A DNA stretch of 64,000 nt, from positions 186,001 through 250,000 of the forward strand of contig JAVBLR010000009.1 of NCBI GenBank assembly GCA_031553395.1, given 5' to 3'. How positions within the stretch are numbered: the first letter of the stretch is position 1; the number at the start of each line of letters is the position of its first letter. Of this stretch, positions 47,940-56,657 are shown in pieces. The DNA is from WRGA01 sp031553395. GTDB lineage: Bacteria; Bacteroidota; Bacteroidia; Bacteroidales; WRGA01. A model generated the notes under the pieces. It made no database searches. It was given only the letters and a program-made list of their open reading frames with translations, and was not told the origin of the DNA. The position numbers were made by a program, and so were the translations under genes.

Positions 47940-48695
47940 GGTACTTACAACCGACCATCCTGCAATTTCAGGTGTAGCGCTATATACATCCACAACAGCG
48001 TGTACCTGATCGTTCTTTATCTCAACCCGTTGTGTATCACCTATGAAGTTGGGCGTAGATTGCATGGAGACCTGCATATCTTCAGGTCCAACAGAAGCCA
48101 ATGATGCTGCAACCGCTACATTAAGTCCGGTTGGAAATACGCCTATAGCCTCTCTTGCAGTTCCCGAAAAAACAATCTGTTTTTCTGTTTCCAAAGAAGG
48201 ATTATAAACGGATGATCCCCTCAATCTGTAATGTCCTTTTTCATTAAAGAAACTGGCCGATGCATTTCCCATCAAAGAGGCTGTTCTTAAGACATCAAAG
48301 CCGCCAGTAGCTCCGGATGCAAGATATACACGTGTGCCGTTTGCTTTTGCTGTTCTCATTACTTCCTGATAAAAAGCATTATCGGCAAAAGCGCCGATGG
48401 ATAAGGTAACAATGGAAGTGCCGTTTTTCAATGTAGGCAAAGCAATTTCTTTCATTGCAGCGGGAGATGCGGCTTCTACCAAATAATCAGGCTTCAGCGC
48501 AAGAAGTTCGCCTAATGACGTACATGCTTTACATGGTTTCCCATGCTGCTGCATTTTATTCGCAAGGTAGTTGGCTTTTGAAGCTGTACGCGAATAAACG
48601 CCAACTAAATCATACTCAGGCAACAATTCATAAATTACTGCATTTGCAACAATCTCGGCCAAATATCCACATCCGACAATTACGAGTTTCTTCAT
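47907..48695 (-). CDS. nadX: L-aspartate dehydrogenase-like protein (NadX type)
   Basis: About 262 residues from the ATG at 48695 (MKKLVIVGCGYLAEIVANAV), which brings the Rossmann GxGxxA motif to the N-terminus; the frame extends to 48728. Motifs ASPAAMKEIALPTLKNG, LSIGAFAD, LASGATGGFDVLRTA and FPTGLNVAVAASLASVG are typical of the aspartate dehydrogenase family, which makes iminoaspartate from aspartate for NAD synthesis. It overlaps the convergent hydroxyacid dehydrogenase by 33 bases at the 3' ends. A promoter box lies 30 bases upstream. Confidence 0.83.
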   Translation of the reverse strand: MKKLVIVGCGYLAEIVANAVIYELLPEYDLVGVYSRTASKANYLANKMQQHGKPCKACTSLGELLALKPDYLVEAASPAAMKEIALPTLKNGTSIVTLSIGAFADNAFYQEVMRTAKANGTRVYLASGATGGFDVLRTASLMGNASASFFNEKGHYRLRGSSVYNPSLETEKQIVFSGTAREAIGVFPTGLNVAVAASLASVGPEDMQVSMQSTPNFIGDTQRVEIKNDQVHAVVDVYSATPEIAGWSVVSTLINIVSPIVF

Positions 48696-48725
48696 ATCAT
48701 TCAAAAATATAAAAACTTGAGCGGA

Positions 48726-48733
48726 CAAAATTA
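48726..48733 (-). promoter_or_regulatory. -7 element of the aspartate dehydrogenase gene
   Basis: The complement reads TAATTTTG, matching TAnnTTTG, 30 bases before the ATG at 48695. A rightward TATCTTTG box lies at 48740-48747. Confidence 0.5.
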
Positions 48734-48790
48734 TAACTTTATCTTTGTATAAAAAAGTTATATTGTCTGTATAAATACCTATTATTTTTT

Positions 48791-48975
48791 TTTACTTTTG
48801 CCTTGATGCAAAAGTAAACAAAAAATCAAGGCTGAGCTTCTCGGCGACCCGTCTGTGGCTTACAGGCGGAACAAAACAAAACTCGCTACGCTCAAACAGA
48901 ATTTTGTTCTTCGCCTGCTTCACCACGACGGGTGCCCCGCCTACAAAGCAAAGGCCAAAGGCGGGCATTTCATTA
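48791..48975. repeat. Bacteroidota-type intergenic repeat
   Basis: Begins with an 11-bp palindrome (TTTACTTTTGC / GCAAAAGTAAA at 48808-48818), then a second GCCTTGAT/ATCAAGGC pairing, a GC-rich stretch with CCGTCTGTGGCTTACAGGCGG and CGCCTGC..., ending near GGCGGGCATTTCATT. The AT-rich gap otherwise holds no gene. From memory, this type of element is found many times in genomes of this phylum. Confidence 0.65.
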
Positions 48976-49054
48976 AAAGTGATTTCCCAAATTAAGTCAT
49001 TATACAGATAATCATTTAAAAGAAAGTAATATTGTTTGATAGAATATTAAACCT

Positions 49055-50572
49055 ATGAAATACACCTATTTATTATTGCTAATCGCCATGTCATTATTTG
49101 CCGAAAGAACTATGGCCGTTCCTATCCGCTTTTTTCCTGCCAATGGAGCAAATAATGTAAATCCTGATACTCAGTTAAAAATAACCTTTTCAGGGAAACC
49201 ACATCTTAGCAATAAAGGATTTATCAAGATATACGAAACAGAAAGCAATCGGTTGGTTGATAGTTTGGATATGAGTATTCCAGCAGGTCCTGTCGAACCT
49301 GATATGATACGCAAACAGGTTGCCGGTTACACAGAAAAACCTTATCCGTATCTTTCTACAAATTATACCAATGCCAACACAGTTGCCGGGACTCCTTCGG
49401 GTATAGCTTTGCGTGACACATCTCATTATCAGCTGACTATCATCGGGCATTTTACCGATGGATTTCGTTTTTATCCGGTTATTATCAAGGAAAATACAGC
49501 TGTTATTTATCCTCATAATAATTTATTGGAATATGGGAAAGAATATTATGTAACGATAGATAGCGATGTATTGTCGCTTGAAAATGGAAGTTTTCATGGG
49601 ATTAATGCTAATAATATATGGCGATTTAAAACAAAAGTTGCTCCTCCGGCTTCTGATATTCGACGATTAACTGTTAGTGCGGATGGAAGTGGTGATTTTA
49701 ATACAGTGCAGGGTGCGATGGATTTTATACCCAATTTCAGTAAGGAACAATATGAGGTTTTTATTAAAAATGGAGACTACGAAGAACTTGTATATTTTCG
49801 GAATAAAAGCAATGTGATATTGCGAGGGGAAAGCCGTGAAGGTGTAATTATACATTATGCGAATAACGAAACATTCAATCCTCATCCTATTAATGTAAAA
49901 ACGAATGAATGGCCGGGAACTTTTCCATCACGCAGGGCTGCCTTTGCTGCTGATAATTGTTTTGATATGTATTTCGAAAACCTTACCATTATGACAACAT
50001 TAAAAGGTCAAGCTGAGGGTTTATTGATAATGGGTGAGCGTAACTACCTGAAAAATGTACATATCATTGGTTCCGGAGATGCATTGCAAGTAAATGGTTC
50101 TGTTTACTTCGAAGATTGCAGGATAGATGGTGACGGTGATACGGTATTAGGACGCGGTCCGGCATTCTTTTCCAATTGTACTCTCAGTAGTTATGGCCCT
50201 TTTATGTGGATAAGAAATACGAATGCGAATCATGGGAATATTTTTGTAAATTGTTCTTTTCTCGGAAAAGGAGATCATACGGTTATTGCTCGTTCGCCTG
50301 TGAATAAAGGAGTTGGTTATCCATACGCTGAAGCTGTACTTATTAATTGCAAAATGGATAATATCTTACCCGAAGGGTGGGGAGAAATCAAAGGAGATAC
50401 AACCCATTTGCATTTTTGGGAATACAATAGCTGTACACTCGATGGAAAGCCAGTGGATATATCACAACGGCATCCGATTTCGCGGCAATTAAATACCGAG
50501 ACAGATAAGGAATTAATCCAGAATTATTCTAACTCGGAGTTTGTATTGGGATGGAAGCCAAAAGAGAAGTAA
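49055..50572 (+). CDS. CE8 pectin methylesterase with N-terminal Ig-like domain
   Basis: A 505-residue secreted protein with a signal peptide (about 1-21). Residues 22-195 form a bacterial Ig-like domain (FFPANGANNVNPDTQLKITFS). The beta-helix from about 203 is a CE8 pectinesterase: LTVSADGSGDFNTVQGAMDFIP, Q319 (GQAEGLL), D342 (GDALQV, acid), D362 (GDTVLG, nucleophile) and R387 (WIRNTN). The usual GTVDFIFG reads GDGDTVLG, a tolerated divergence that keeps the Asp. It removes methyl esters from homogalacturonan, opening it to polygalacturonases. It is outside the main operon but fits the pectin locus 4 kb away. Confidence 0.9.
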   Translation: MKYTYLLLLIAMSLFAERTMAVPIRFFPANGANNVNPDTQLKITFSGKPHLSNKGFIKIYETESNRLVDSLDMSIPAGPVEPDMIRKQVAGYTEKPYPYLSTNYTNANTVAGTPSGIALRDTSHYQLTIIGHFTDGFRFYPVIIKENTAVIYPHNNLLEYGKEYYVTIDSDVLSLENGSFHGINANNIWRFKTKVAPPASDIRRLTVSADGSGDFNTVQGAMDFIPNFSKEQYEVFIKNGDYEELVYFRNKSNVILRGESREGVIIHYANNETFNPHPINVKTNEWPGTFPSRRAAFAADNCFDMYFENLTIMTTLKGQAEGLLIMGERNYLKNVHIIGSGDALQVNGSVYFEDCRIDGDGDTVLGRGPAFFSNCTLSSYGPFMWIRNTNANHGNIFVNCSFLGKGDHTVIARSPVNKGVGYPYAEAVLINCKMDNILPEGWGEIKGDTTHLHFWEYNSCTLDGKPVDISQRHPISRQLNTETDKELIQNYSNSEFVLGWKPKEK

Positions 50573-50730
50573 TAACTTACTTTTTTGGATATATTTTGCC
50601 CATAGTTATTTGCTTTTTCGACAAGAGAGTAACAACCTTATTATTGATTGAGAATGGGATGTCATAATACAGACAAGTACAAAGTCTTAGATGGTCCTTC
50701 GAATGTATTTTCTTTTGTGAAAAAATATTG

Positions 50731-50738
50731 TAATTTTG
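50731..50738 (+). promoter_or_regulatory. -7 element of the glycosyltransferase gene at 50758
   Basis: TAATTTTG fits TAnnTTTG and lies 19 bases before the GTG start, giving a very short leader. Confidence 0.4.
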
Positions 50739-50757
50739 TGAAAAATACCTATGAATC

Positions 50758-51561
50758 GTGATACACATCTGCGCTATAGTAAAAAATGAGATTCCATATA
50801 TTCAAGATTGGGTTGAATATCATCTCAACCTTGGTATAGACAAAATTACTCTATATATACACGAATCCGAGACAGTCCCCTACAAAGAGATTTTACCTCA
50901 TAAGGAGATAGAATTAGTGGAATGGAATTTACCTTGGACTGAACACTTTCGTCCACAAATTAGAGCTTACGAACATTTTGCTATGAAAAATCAACGAGAT
51001 GATGATTATACCTTTTTTATAGATGTAGATGAATATATTACACCATCAATAAACAATATAACTTCTCCTGCATTACCCGACTTAGTGAATAAAATGACCA
51101 TGTTTAATAGGGATGGCTTAGCTCTTCCTTGGGTATACTACAATGCCAATGGACAACTCCATTATGAGGACAATCCTGTTACTGAGAGGTTTACTAAAGT
51201 TTCACCATTTAATAAAACAGGTGGTTATATCAAATCTTTTTTTAAGAATACAAGTATTGTATCTGCATCCATTCATTTGACAAGAACCAAACGAGGTTTA
51301 GTTGATCAAGACGGAAACGATAATGTATTGCCCGGTTACAATGAATATGGTTCTTCTACTCTTAACTTTTGTAAAGAAAGAGGATGGTGGTATATTCGTC
51401 ATTACTTTACCAAATCATGGGAGGAATTTGTTCAACGGCGTGTATTTAATCGTGGAGCAAACAGTGGTAGATTTCTAGATCCGGAGAAGTTCTTTGCCCA
51501 TAATCCGGACTTAGCTTGCTTCAGGGAAGAGCTTATCAGCAAACTGAACCTTAGCCAATAG
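50758..51561 (+). CDS. GT92-like glycosyltransferase
   Basis: A 267-residue protein read from a GTG start. The N-terminus ICAIVKNEIPYIQDWVEYHLN and the metal-binding FFIDVDEYI (DxD) identify a GT-A fold transferase of the GT92/GT2-like branch. WYIRHYFTKSWEEFVQRR at the end is also typical. No signal peptide or membrane helix, so it acts in the cytoplasm. It is transcribed toward the leftward RiPP operon and overlaps its last gene by 11 bases. It may add a sugar to the same product or be an unrelated gene. Confidence 0.8.
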   Translation: MIHICAIVKNEIPYIQDWVEYHLNLGIDKITLYIHESETVPYKEILPHKEIELVEWNLPWTEHFRPQIRAYEHFAMKNQRDDDYTFFIDVDEYITPSINNITSPALPDLVNKMTMFNRDGLALPWVYYNANGQLHYEDNPVTERFTKVSPFNKTGGYIKSFFKNTSIVSASIHLTRTKRGLVDQDGNDNVLPGYNEYGSSTLNFCKERGWWYIRHYFTKSWEEFVQRRVFNRGANSGRFLDPEKFFAHNPDLACFREELISKLNLSQ

Positions 51562-52420
51562 CCTTATTCCGACGAATTTCTTTTATTATTTCATAATATT
51601 GTTGAGCAGACTTTGATATGTTATATTCTTTCTCCAGAATCTCTTGTTTTTCCAATACTTGAGCATTTCGTTCTTTTGCATCCATTAATTTGATAATATC
51701 GTCATTTGTTATTGCAACAGGAACACCAAGCTTCCAACTGATAAGTGTCTTATTATTGGATTTATATTTAAAGAAAGCTCTATCAGACCTTGGATTTAAA
51801 ACTATATCTGCTTCTTGAATTTGTTTATATGCATATCGTTGATCATATTTGATGAATTCCGGGTTTAAGTCCAAAACTCCATCTTCTTTTGAATATGGTT
51901 CATTAGCTATTATTCTAAGATTTAAGTTATTTTCTTTTATTGCCGGCAATAATTGGTCTAATGTTTCGTGTGCATTGTTGATAAAACCAAACCATGTAAC
52001 GTTCTTTGCTTTCCCTGAATGTTTTTCTCTTTTCTGTGGGAAAAATATACTATTGAGCCTATCTGGAACATGCACTACTAATTTTTCAGGGAAATAGATT
52101 TTCATTAGATTGGTAAGCTCTTCACTAGAACAAGTAATTGCATCTACAAGATTACTTATCTCAATGATATCCAACTGGTCATTTACCCAATCGGGGTCAC
52201 ATATATCAAGAATTTTAGGTCCATCAAACATTTCCATCATTTCTACCCAATACGCTTTTTGAAAAATTAAATTATCGTATTTCTTTCCATGAATCCATTT
52301 TTCAAATCTTGGGTCAGAAGCTGCTAATCCATCAACACGAATAAAAGTCGAGCCCGATAATTTTTGAACTCCACTAAAATAAACAAAAGGAATCATTCCT
52401 GTTATACCTATATTCTCCAT
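51551..52420 (-). CDS. GT-B fold glycosyltransferase (GT4-like)
   Basis: A 289-residue cytoplasmic protein. It carries KAKNVTWFGFINNAHETLDQL, then a C-terminal Rossmann half with EADIVLNPRSDRAFFKYKSNNKTLISWKLGVPVA, the pattern of donor-nucleotide-binding regions of GT-B transferases. It is shorter than most GT4 enzymes (about 350-400), and the N-terminal acceptor domain looks reduced. It is the last gene of the leftward operon, 10 bases after the preceding glycosyltransferase. Substrate unknown; a sugar on the exported peptide or a glycan is inferred from context. Confidence 0.72.
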   Translation of the reverse strand: MENIGITGMIPFVYFSGVQKLSGSTFIRVDGLAASDPRFEKWIHGKKYDNLIFQKAYWVEMMEMFDGPKILDICDPDWVNDQLDIIEISNLVDAITCSSEELTNLMKIYFPEKLVVHVPDRLNSIFFPQKREKHSGKAKNVTWFGFINNAHETLDQLLPAIKENNLNLRIIANEPYSKEDGVLDLNPEFIKYDQRYAYKQIQEADIVLNPRSDRAFFKYKSNNKTLISWKLGVPVAITNDDIIKLMDAKERNAQVLEKQEILEKEYNISKSAQQYYEIIKEIRRNKAIG

Positions 52421-52430
52421 AATTATTTAT

Positions 52431-53450
52431 TCAAATCTGTTTTGTTAATTGCTTCAACAACTTGATCCAATCTTGTCTATATCGTTTAGGATTAAATTCT
52501 TGAATAGCCATTTCTTTCCCTTTTTTTCCGATAGCAATTGCTTTCTCATAATCGTTTTCTATCAGATTTGCCAGTATTTCTGCAATAGCTTTAGGATCGT
52601 TTGGAACAATTATAATATTCTCCCCCGATTTAGCCCAATATTCAAGGTCATGAGCTCCTTCTACTTGCACAACACAACATCCGGAAAGGAATGCCTCTGT
52701 TCTAGCCCGGTTCATGGGAGTCCGGAAGGATGTATCTAAATATATTAATGATTTTCCCAAATGCTGTTTGTATTGTTCCGGAGAATTTCCTGTATCAACA
52801 TTCAACCTGGCATATTGTAAGATATATCCATATTTATCGTAAAGTTCATCCGAAATATCGCCGATACATGAACGATTGTAGTATATATCAAATCCATGTG
52901 GAGATAATGCCGTAAATACACGAGGTTCTTTAGGCAAATCATAATATTCTTCAGGATTGATGCCATGTATTATTGGATATCCGAATCCCCATTCTTTTTC
53001 AGATGCAGATGTATGCGAATTTACGACCATGAAATTATCGCCTATCAATTCTTTGATTATTTCAATACATTTTTCTTGCATCTGAATATCTGTAGCAGTA
53101 CCCCAACCGATTATCCGAAAATATTCCGGATAAACAGGAGTTCCATGATTAATCACAACTTTGGGAATATCTGTAATTACACTGTTAAAATGATTATAAA
53201 TGAGTCTTTTTTGATGAAAAGCATCTATCATTTGTTGATCTATATGCAATATGGCAATATCGTACTTCCCGGGTTCATAATGTGTAACAAATTTTATATT
53301 TTGTGGCATTGGCCGCAAAGAAGTGTCCCATTTTCGTTTTACGTTTAAACAAAAATAAAACTCACAGTCTTCAGATAATGCATTAATCATATCCCATTGA
53401 TGAGGTATATGCCAACAATAATCGAATATTTTTAATTTCTTTTTCATCAT
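52431..53450 (-). CDS. GT-B fold glycosyltransferase
   Basis: About 339 residues from ATG at 53450 (or 53447); the open frame reaches a TTG at 53477, which overlaps the upstream stop and is less likely. N-terminal half: IFDYCWHIPHQWDMINAL and VVINHGTPVYPEYF. C-terminal half: NRARTEAFLSGCCVVQVEGAHDLEYWAKSGENIIIVPNDPKAIAE, the typical donor-binding E-x7-E region of GT4-type enzymes. Cytoplasmic. It lies between two other transferases in the operon. Acceptor unknown. Confidence 0.8.
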   Translation of the reverse strand: MMKKKLKIFDYCWHIPHQWDMINALSEDCEFYFCLNVKRKWDTSLRPMPQNIKFVTHYEPGKYDIAILHIDQQMIDAFHQKRLIYNHFNSVITDIPKVVINHGTPVYPEYFRIIGWGTATDIQMQEKCIEIIKELIGDNFMVVNSHTSASEKEWGFGYPIIHGINPEEYYDLPKEPRVFTALSPHGFDIYYNRSCIGDISDELYDKYGYILQYARLNVDTGNSPEQYKQHLGKSLIYLDTSFRTPMNRARTEAFLSGCCVVQVEGAHDLEYWAKSGENIIIVPNDPKAIAEILANLIENDYEKAIAIGKKGKEMAIQEFNPKRYRQDWIKLLKQLTKQI

Positions 53451-53473
53451 AGTTTTATATTTTGTACAATATT

Positions 53474-54211
53474 TCAAAAAGCATTATTTTTAGATAAATA
53501 TCTCTTTTTTAGTTTCTCAAAGATTGATTCACTGTCCAAAGTTCCATATTTATCAATTCCATTTCTTCTCCACATTTCATGCCACCAATGCAATGCATAT
53601 GAATCCGGTAGAATTTGATAATCAGTATTAGAAACTAAATGGCTAAATTGATATACAGATATCGGGCAAAAAGTTTCCGGAAGTTTTATAAATTGGTTCA
53701 GATTATTTCTAAATATCATTCTTGATATAAGATTTACTCCTAGTTCACCCCAATGAATATGCTCATAGCCACGAGACTTTATAAAATCAAGACAATCGGC
53801 CAAAAATTTGGCATTAGGCAGGCTTTTGATATATGTGGTATTAACGAGAATCCTATTATACGGATCGGATGCTTCTGATGAAAAAATAAAATCTTCTTTG
53901 AAATCAAATGGTTTCAGGCATACAGTATCCATATCCACCCACCAGCCTCCTTTTTTCAGAAGTAAAGTATATCGAAACTGATTGGAAAAATTTACAAAAC
54001 CGCCAAACAAGTCAATATGCATATCACGTTGAGGTATGATTTCGTTTGCATCCATTAAAGTTGTGCCAGATGGAATATGTAGAATGTTATCATTGTAAAC
54101 GTACAAATGGAAATCATGGCCATGATAAAGATACGAACGAATGCACATAACTTCCATCGGGGACAATTCTTGGCCAATCCAAAGAGACTGAATTATACTA
54201 TTAGATTGCAT
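53474..54211 (-). CDS. GT32/capsule-type glycosyltransferase with DxD motif
   Basis: A 245-residue protein. IIQSLWIGQELSPMEVMCIRSYLYHGHDFHLYVY at the start and LLKKGGWWVDMDTVCLKPF with the DxD (DMD) are characteristic of the Gly_transf_sug / capsular synthesis transferase superfamily. The C-terminal ALHWWHEMWRR fits the conserved HxxxxW region. Two bases separate it from the stop of the LanC-like gene upstream, so it is co-translated. Transfers a sugar from a nucleotide donor; the acceptor may be the exported peptide. Confidence 0.8.
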   Translation of the reverse strand: MQSNSIIQSLWIGQELSPMEVMCIRSYLYHGHDFHLYVYNDNILHIPSGTTLMDANEIIPQRDMHIDLFGGFVNFSNQFRYTLLLKKGGWWVDMDTVCLKPFDFKEDFIFSSEASDPYNRILVNTTYIKSLPNAKFLADCLDFIKSRGYEHIHWGELGVNLISRMIFRNNLNQFIKLPETFCPISVYQFSHLVSNTDYQILPDSYALHWWHEMWRRNGIDKYGTLDSESIFEKLKKRYLSKNNAF

Positions 54212-54212
54212 A

Positions 54213-55289
54213 TTATTGTATACTAACTGCTTTTTCGTAAAATAAGGGAATTATATCGAATACACTCTCACAAATTTCTTCCATTTTCAGTAAACTAAGT
54301 AATAAAATGCCATTCCCGGTAATTCCTTCCATAATAGAAAGTGGAGATTCTAACGTTTTATCAAACGAATAATCTGAATAATATTTTGATAACCATTTTT
54401 CAGATTCTTCTAAATATTCCCGATTTTGTAACTCCGTTCCTATGTATTTATATAGGAAACTCCATTTTAGATGGCCGGATATGACTCCCATTTGTTTATG
54501 AGCAAGAAATTTTCTAAACTCCACCTCATATTTATCCAAAAATAGAATTGCTTTTTCTTTATATTCATCATTCTTCGTTTTTTTTGCCGTCCTAAAAAGT
54601 TCATAAGCCAAGTTTAAAGGATTAAACTCCCCCGGAAAAAATCCAAAATGCCTATCTTCATAAACCATTGTTTCGATTTTGTCGATTGCATAGTTGAGAT
54701 ATTTTTTAGATCTGGGCATATTTATGTTCAGTTTATACAAATCAGAGAAAGTATTTATAAAGCTAATTGCAGATCGATAAGAATTTAACGGATTATTACC
54801 AAACATATCCGAAAGCTGGGAAAGCACTTCCATATTCTTGTTTGTTATTTTAGGAGAACTATAAGAGGTATTGTTTAACCTCATTGTAAAATAGTTAGCA
54901 ATTCCACCAATTCCATTTATGAAATCTATATTTCCTGAAAAAAGAGGAATTCGATAGTGTAAATATTCATCTAAATCTTCCAATACCTCATCCGTATTTG
55001 CATCAATAAATTGTTGTTTTGCTAAAAATTCTATACATGTTCCAAATCCCGCTAATCCGTCAGCGTAATTAGGCAATGCGTTTTCTGCAATTATTTCATA
55101 AATATCGTCAATTATTTCATTAGCATATAGCTCATATTCTTTATCATTGAAATATCGTGAATACAAAAAGAAAAAAAGAGCTATTCCCATTTTTCCATTT
55201 AGTAAGCCTATATTATCAATTGTTTTTGATTCTTTATACAACTGTTGGGCTATATGAGTTAAATATTCGGAAATTTGGGTATTATTCAT
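54213..55289 (-). CDS. LanC-like protein lacking the zinc ligands
   Basis: A 358-residue protein whose Gly-rich repeats match the (alpha/alpha)6 toroid of lanthionine cyclases: IGLLNGKMGIALF at 27-39, NYADGLAGFG at 74-83 and a final SIMEGITGNGILLL at about 318. In LanC the last motif reads SICHGxxG and, with an earlier WCxG, supplies the Cys-Cys-His zinc site. Here the Cys and His are replaced by Met and Glu, and no WCYG equivalent is seen. It is therefore unlikely to cyclise peptides by the zinc mechanism. It could bind the peptide, act as a partner, or do another reaction. Its ATG overlaps the epimerase stop by four bases. Confidence 0.8.
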   Translation of the reverse strand: MNNTQISEYLTHIAQQLYKESKTIDNIGLLNGKMGIALFFFLYSRYFNDKEYELYANEIIDDIYEIIAENALPNYADGLAGFGTCIEFLAKQQFIDANTDEVLEDLDEYLHYRIPLFSGNIDFINGIGGIANYFTMRLNNTSYSSPKITNKNMEVLSQLSDMFGNNPLNSYRSAISFINTFSDLYKLNINMPRSKKYLNYAIDKIETMVYEDRHFGFFPGEFNPLNLAYELFRTAKKTKNDEYKEKAILFLDKYEVEFRKFLAHKQMGVISGHLKWSFLYKYIGTELQNREYLEESEKWLSKYYSDYSFDKTLESPLSIMEGITGNGILLLSLLKMEEICESVFDIIPLFYEKAVSIQ

Positions 55290-56341
55290 GATACAGCAAT
55301 ATATTTATCCGCACTTATTTTTGTTCTATAATATTCGATGAACCACTCTGAAAAACAGCGAACCCCATCTTCTACCGGAGTTGTTGGTTTATATTTGATT
55401 TTCCGCATCAAATCGGCAGTATCTGCAAGAGTTGAAATCATATCGGCATCATGTTTAGGGAGGAACTGTTTATTTGCTTTTTTACCCAAGTATAACTCAA
55501 GCATTGATATAAAATCCATTATGCAAACAGAATTTCCATTTCCTATATTGTATAATTCATAAGGAATTACATCTTGTTTATGCTTATCAATCCCAACTTT
55601 TAATAGCAAGCTGATACTATGTACAATATCATCTATATATGTAAAATCGCGGTACATTTTCCCATGGTTGTATATATTTATTGGAGAACCTTTAATAATT
55701 GATTTTGCAAAAATAACCGGAGACATATCCGGTCTTCCCCATGGCCCGTAAACAGTAAAAAAACGTAAACCTATCGTAGGGATATTATATAGATAACTAT
55801 ATGTGTGCGCAATTAATTCATTTGTTTTTTTGGTAGCAGCATATAGGCTCATCGGAGAATCAGTTCGTTGGCTTGTTGTATATGGCTGCTCTCGATTTAG
55901 TCCGTAAACGCTTGAACTGCTGGCGTAAATGAATAACTCTACTTGATGTTTACGGCATTCTTCCAGTAAATTTAAAAATCCTTCAACATTTGATTTGAGA
56001 TAGATGTCAGGATGTGAGATACTAAAACGAACCCCTGCTTGAGCTGCAAGGTTACATACCTTCGTTGGTTTTTCTCTATTAAATAATGATATTAAATCTT
56101 TTTTGTTTGTAATATCCAGCCTTTGAAATGTAAAATTCGGATATTTTTTACTTTGAATAACTTTCCGGTATTGAATTTCTTCTTTTTCAATTCCTAGTTC
56201 ATACAACCGATCATATTTTAATCCTACATCATAGTAACTGTTGATATTATCAATTCCGATAACAACTTCTCCTCTCTCTAACAGAGTCCTTGTTAAATGA
56301 AAGCCTATAAAACCTGCCGAACCTGTTACTAATATTTTCAT
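55286..56341 (-). CDS. UDP-glucuronate 4-epimerase-like NAD-dependent epimerase
   Basis: A 351-residue extended short-chain dehydrogenase. The N-terminal GSAGFIG binds NAD, SSSSVYG and YAATKK (Tyr-x3-Lys) form the catalytic site, and FFTVYGPWGRPDM is the typical UDP-glucuronate-4-epimerase signature. NLAAQAGVRFSI is also diagnostic. The known reaction interconverts UDP-glucuronate and UDP-galacturonate. In this operon it most likely supplies a special sugar donor for the glycosyltransferases. It is separated from the HlyD gene by a 316-base repeat-filled gap. Confidence 0.88.
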   Translation of the reverse strand: MKILVTGSAGFIGFHLTRTLLERGEVVIGIDNINSYYDVGLKYDRLYELGIEKEEIQYRKVIQSKKYPNFTFQRLDITNKKDLISLFNREKPTKVCNLAAQAGVRFSISHPDIYLKSNVEGFLNLLEECRKHQVELFIYASSSSVYGLNREQPYTTSQRTDSPMSLYAATKKTNELIAHTYSYLYNIPTIGLRFFTVYGPWGRPDMSPVIFAKSIIKGSPINIYNHGKMYRDFTYIDDIVHSISLLLKVGIDKHKQDVIPYELYNIGNGNSVCIMDFISMLELYLGKKANKQFLPKHDADMISTLADTADLMRKIKYKPTTPVEDGVRCFSEWFIEYYRTKISADKYIAVS

Positions 56342-56435
56342 TTTGTTCCTATTTTTTCTACGAACCTGTTTTGATTTTCAAAATAACTCCGATTTGAATA
56401 TGAATGTTTTTAAGCCTTACCATCTGTCCGAGAAG

Positions 56436-56602
56436 CGGGCAAATATGAATAACCACGGGTGAAGCCCGTGGTACACGAATACCCGCCTCCCCAACAACCC
56501 CGATAGGGGTTGAATATCGAACATTCGCCCCCTTCGGGGACGTGGTTGTGTGTGGTTGCTCCACACCACGGGTTTCACCCGCGGTTATTCATATTTGCCC
56601 GC
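56436..56602. repeat. REP-like palindromic intergenic element inside the RiPP operon
   Basis: Outer arms at 56436-56464 and 56574-56602 match at 28 of 29 positions as reverse complements (GCGGGCAAATATGAATAACC...). Inside are further hairpins (CCACGGGTGAAGCCCGTGG, CCCCCTTCGGGG, GTGTGGTTGCTCCACAC). GC-rich and non-coding. It fills the 56342-56657 gap between the HlyD and epimerase genes and could fold in the mRNA and lower downstream expression. Confidence 0.8.
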
Positions 56603-56657
56603 TTCAGGGACATAATCGGAATTTATAAAAACCTTCATAACGGACTCAATATAAAGT

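Noticed and set aside
50577..50768. A 63-codon frame on the minus strand between the pectinesterase and the glycosyltransferase.
   Set aside because: No family resemblance, and it covers the likely promoter region and start codon of the gene at 50758.
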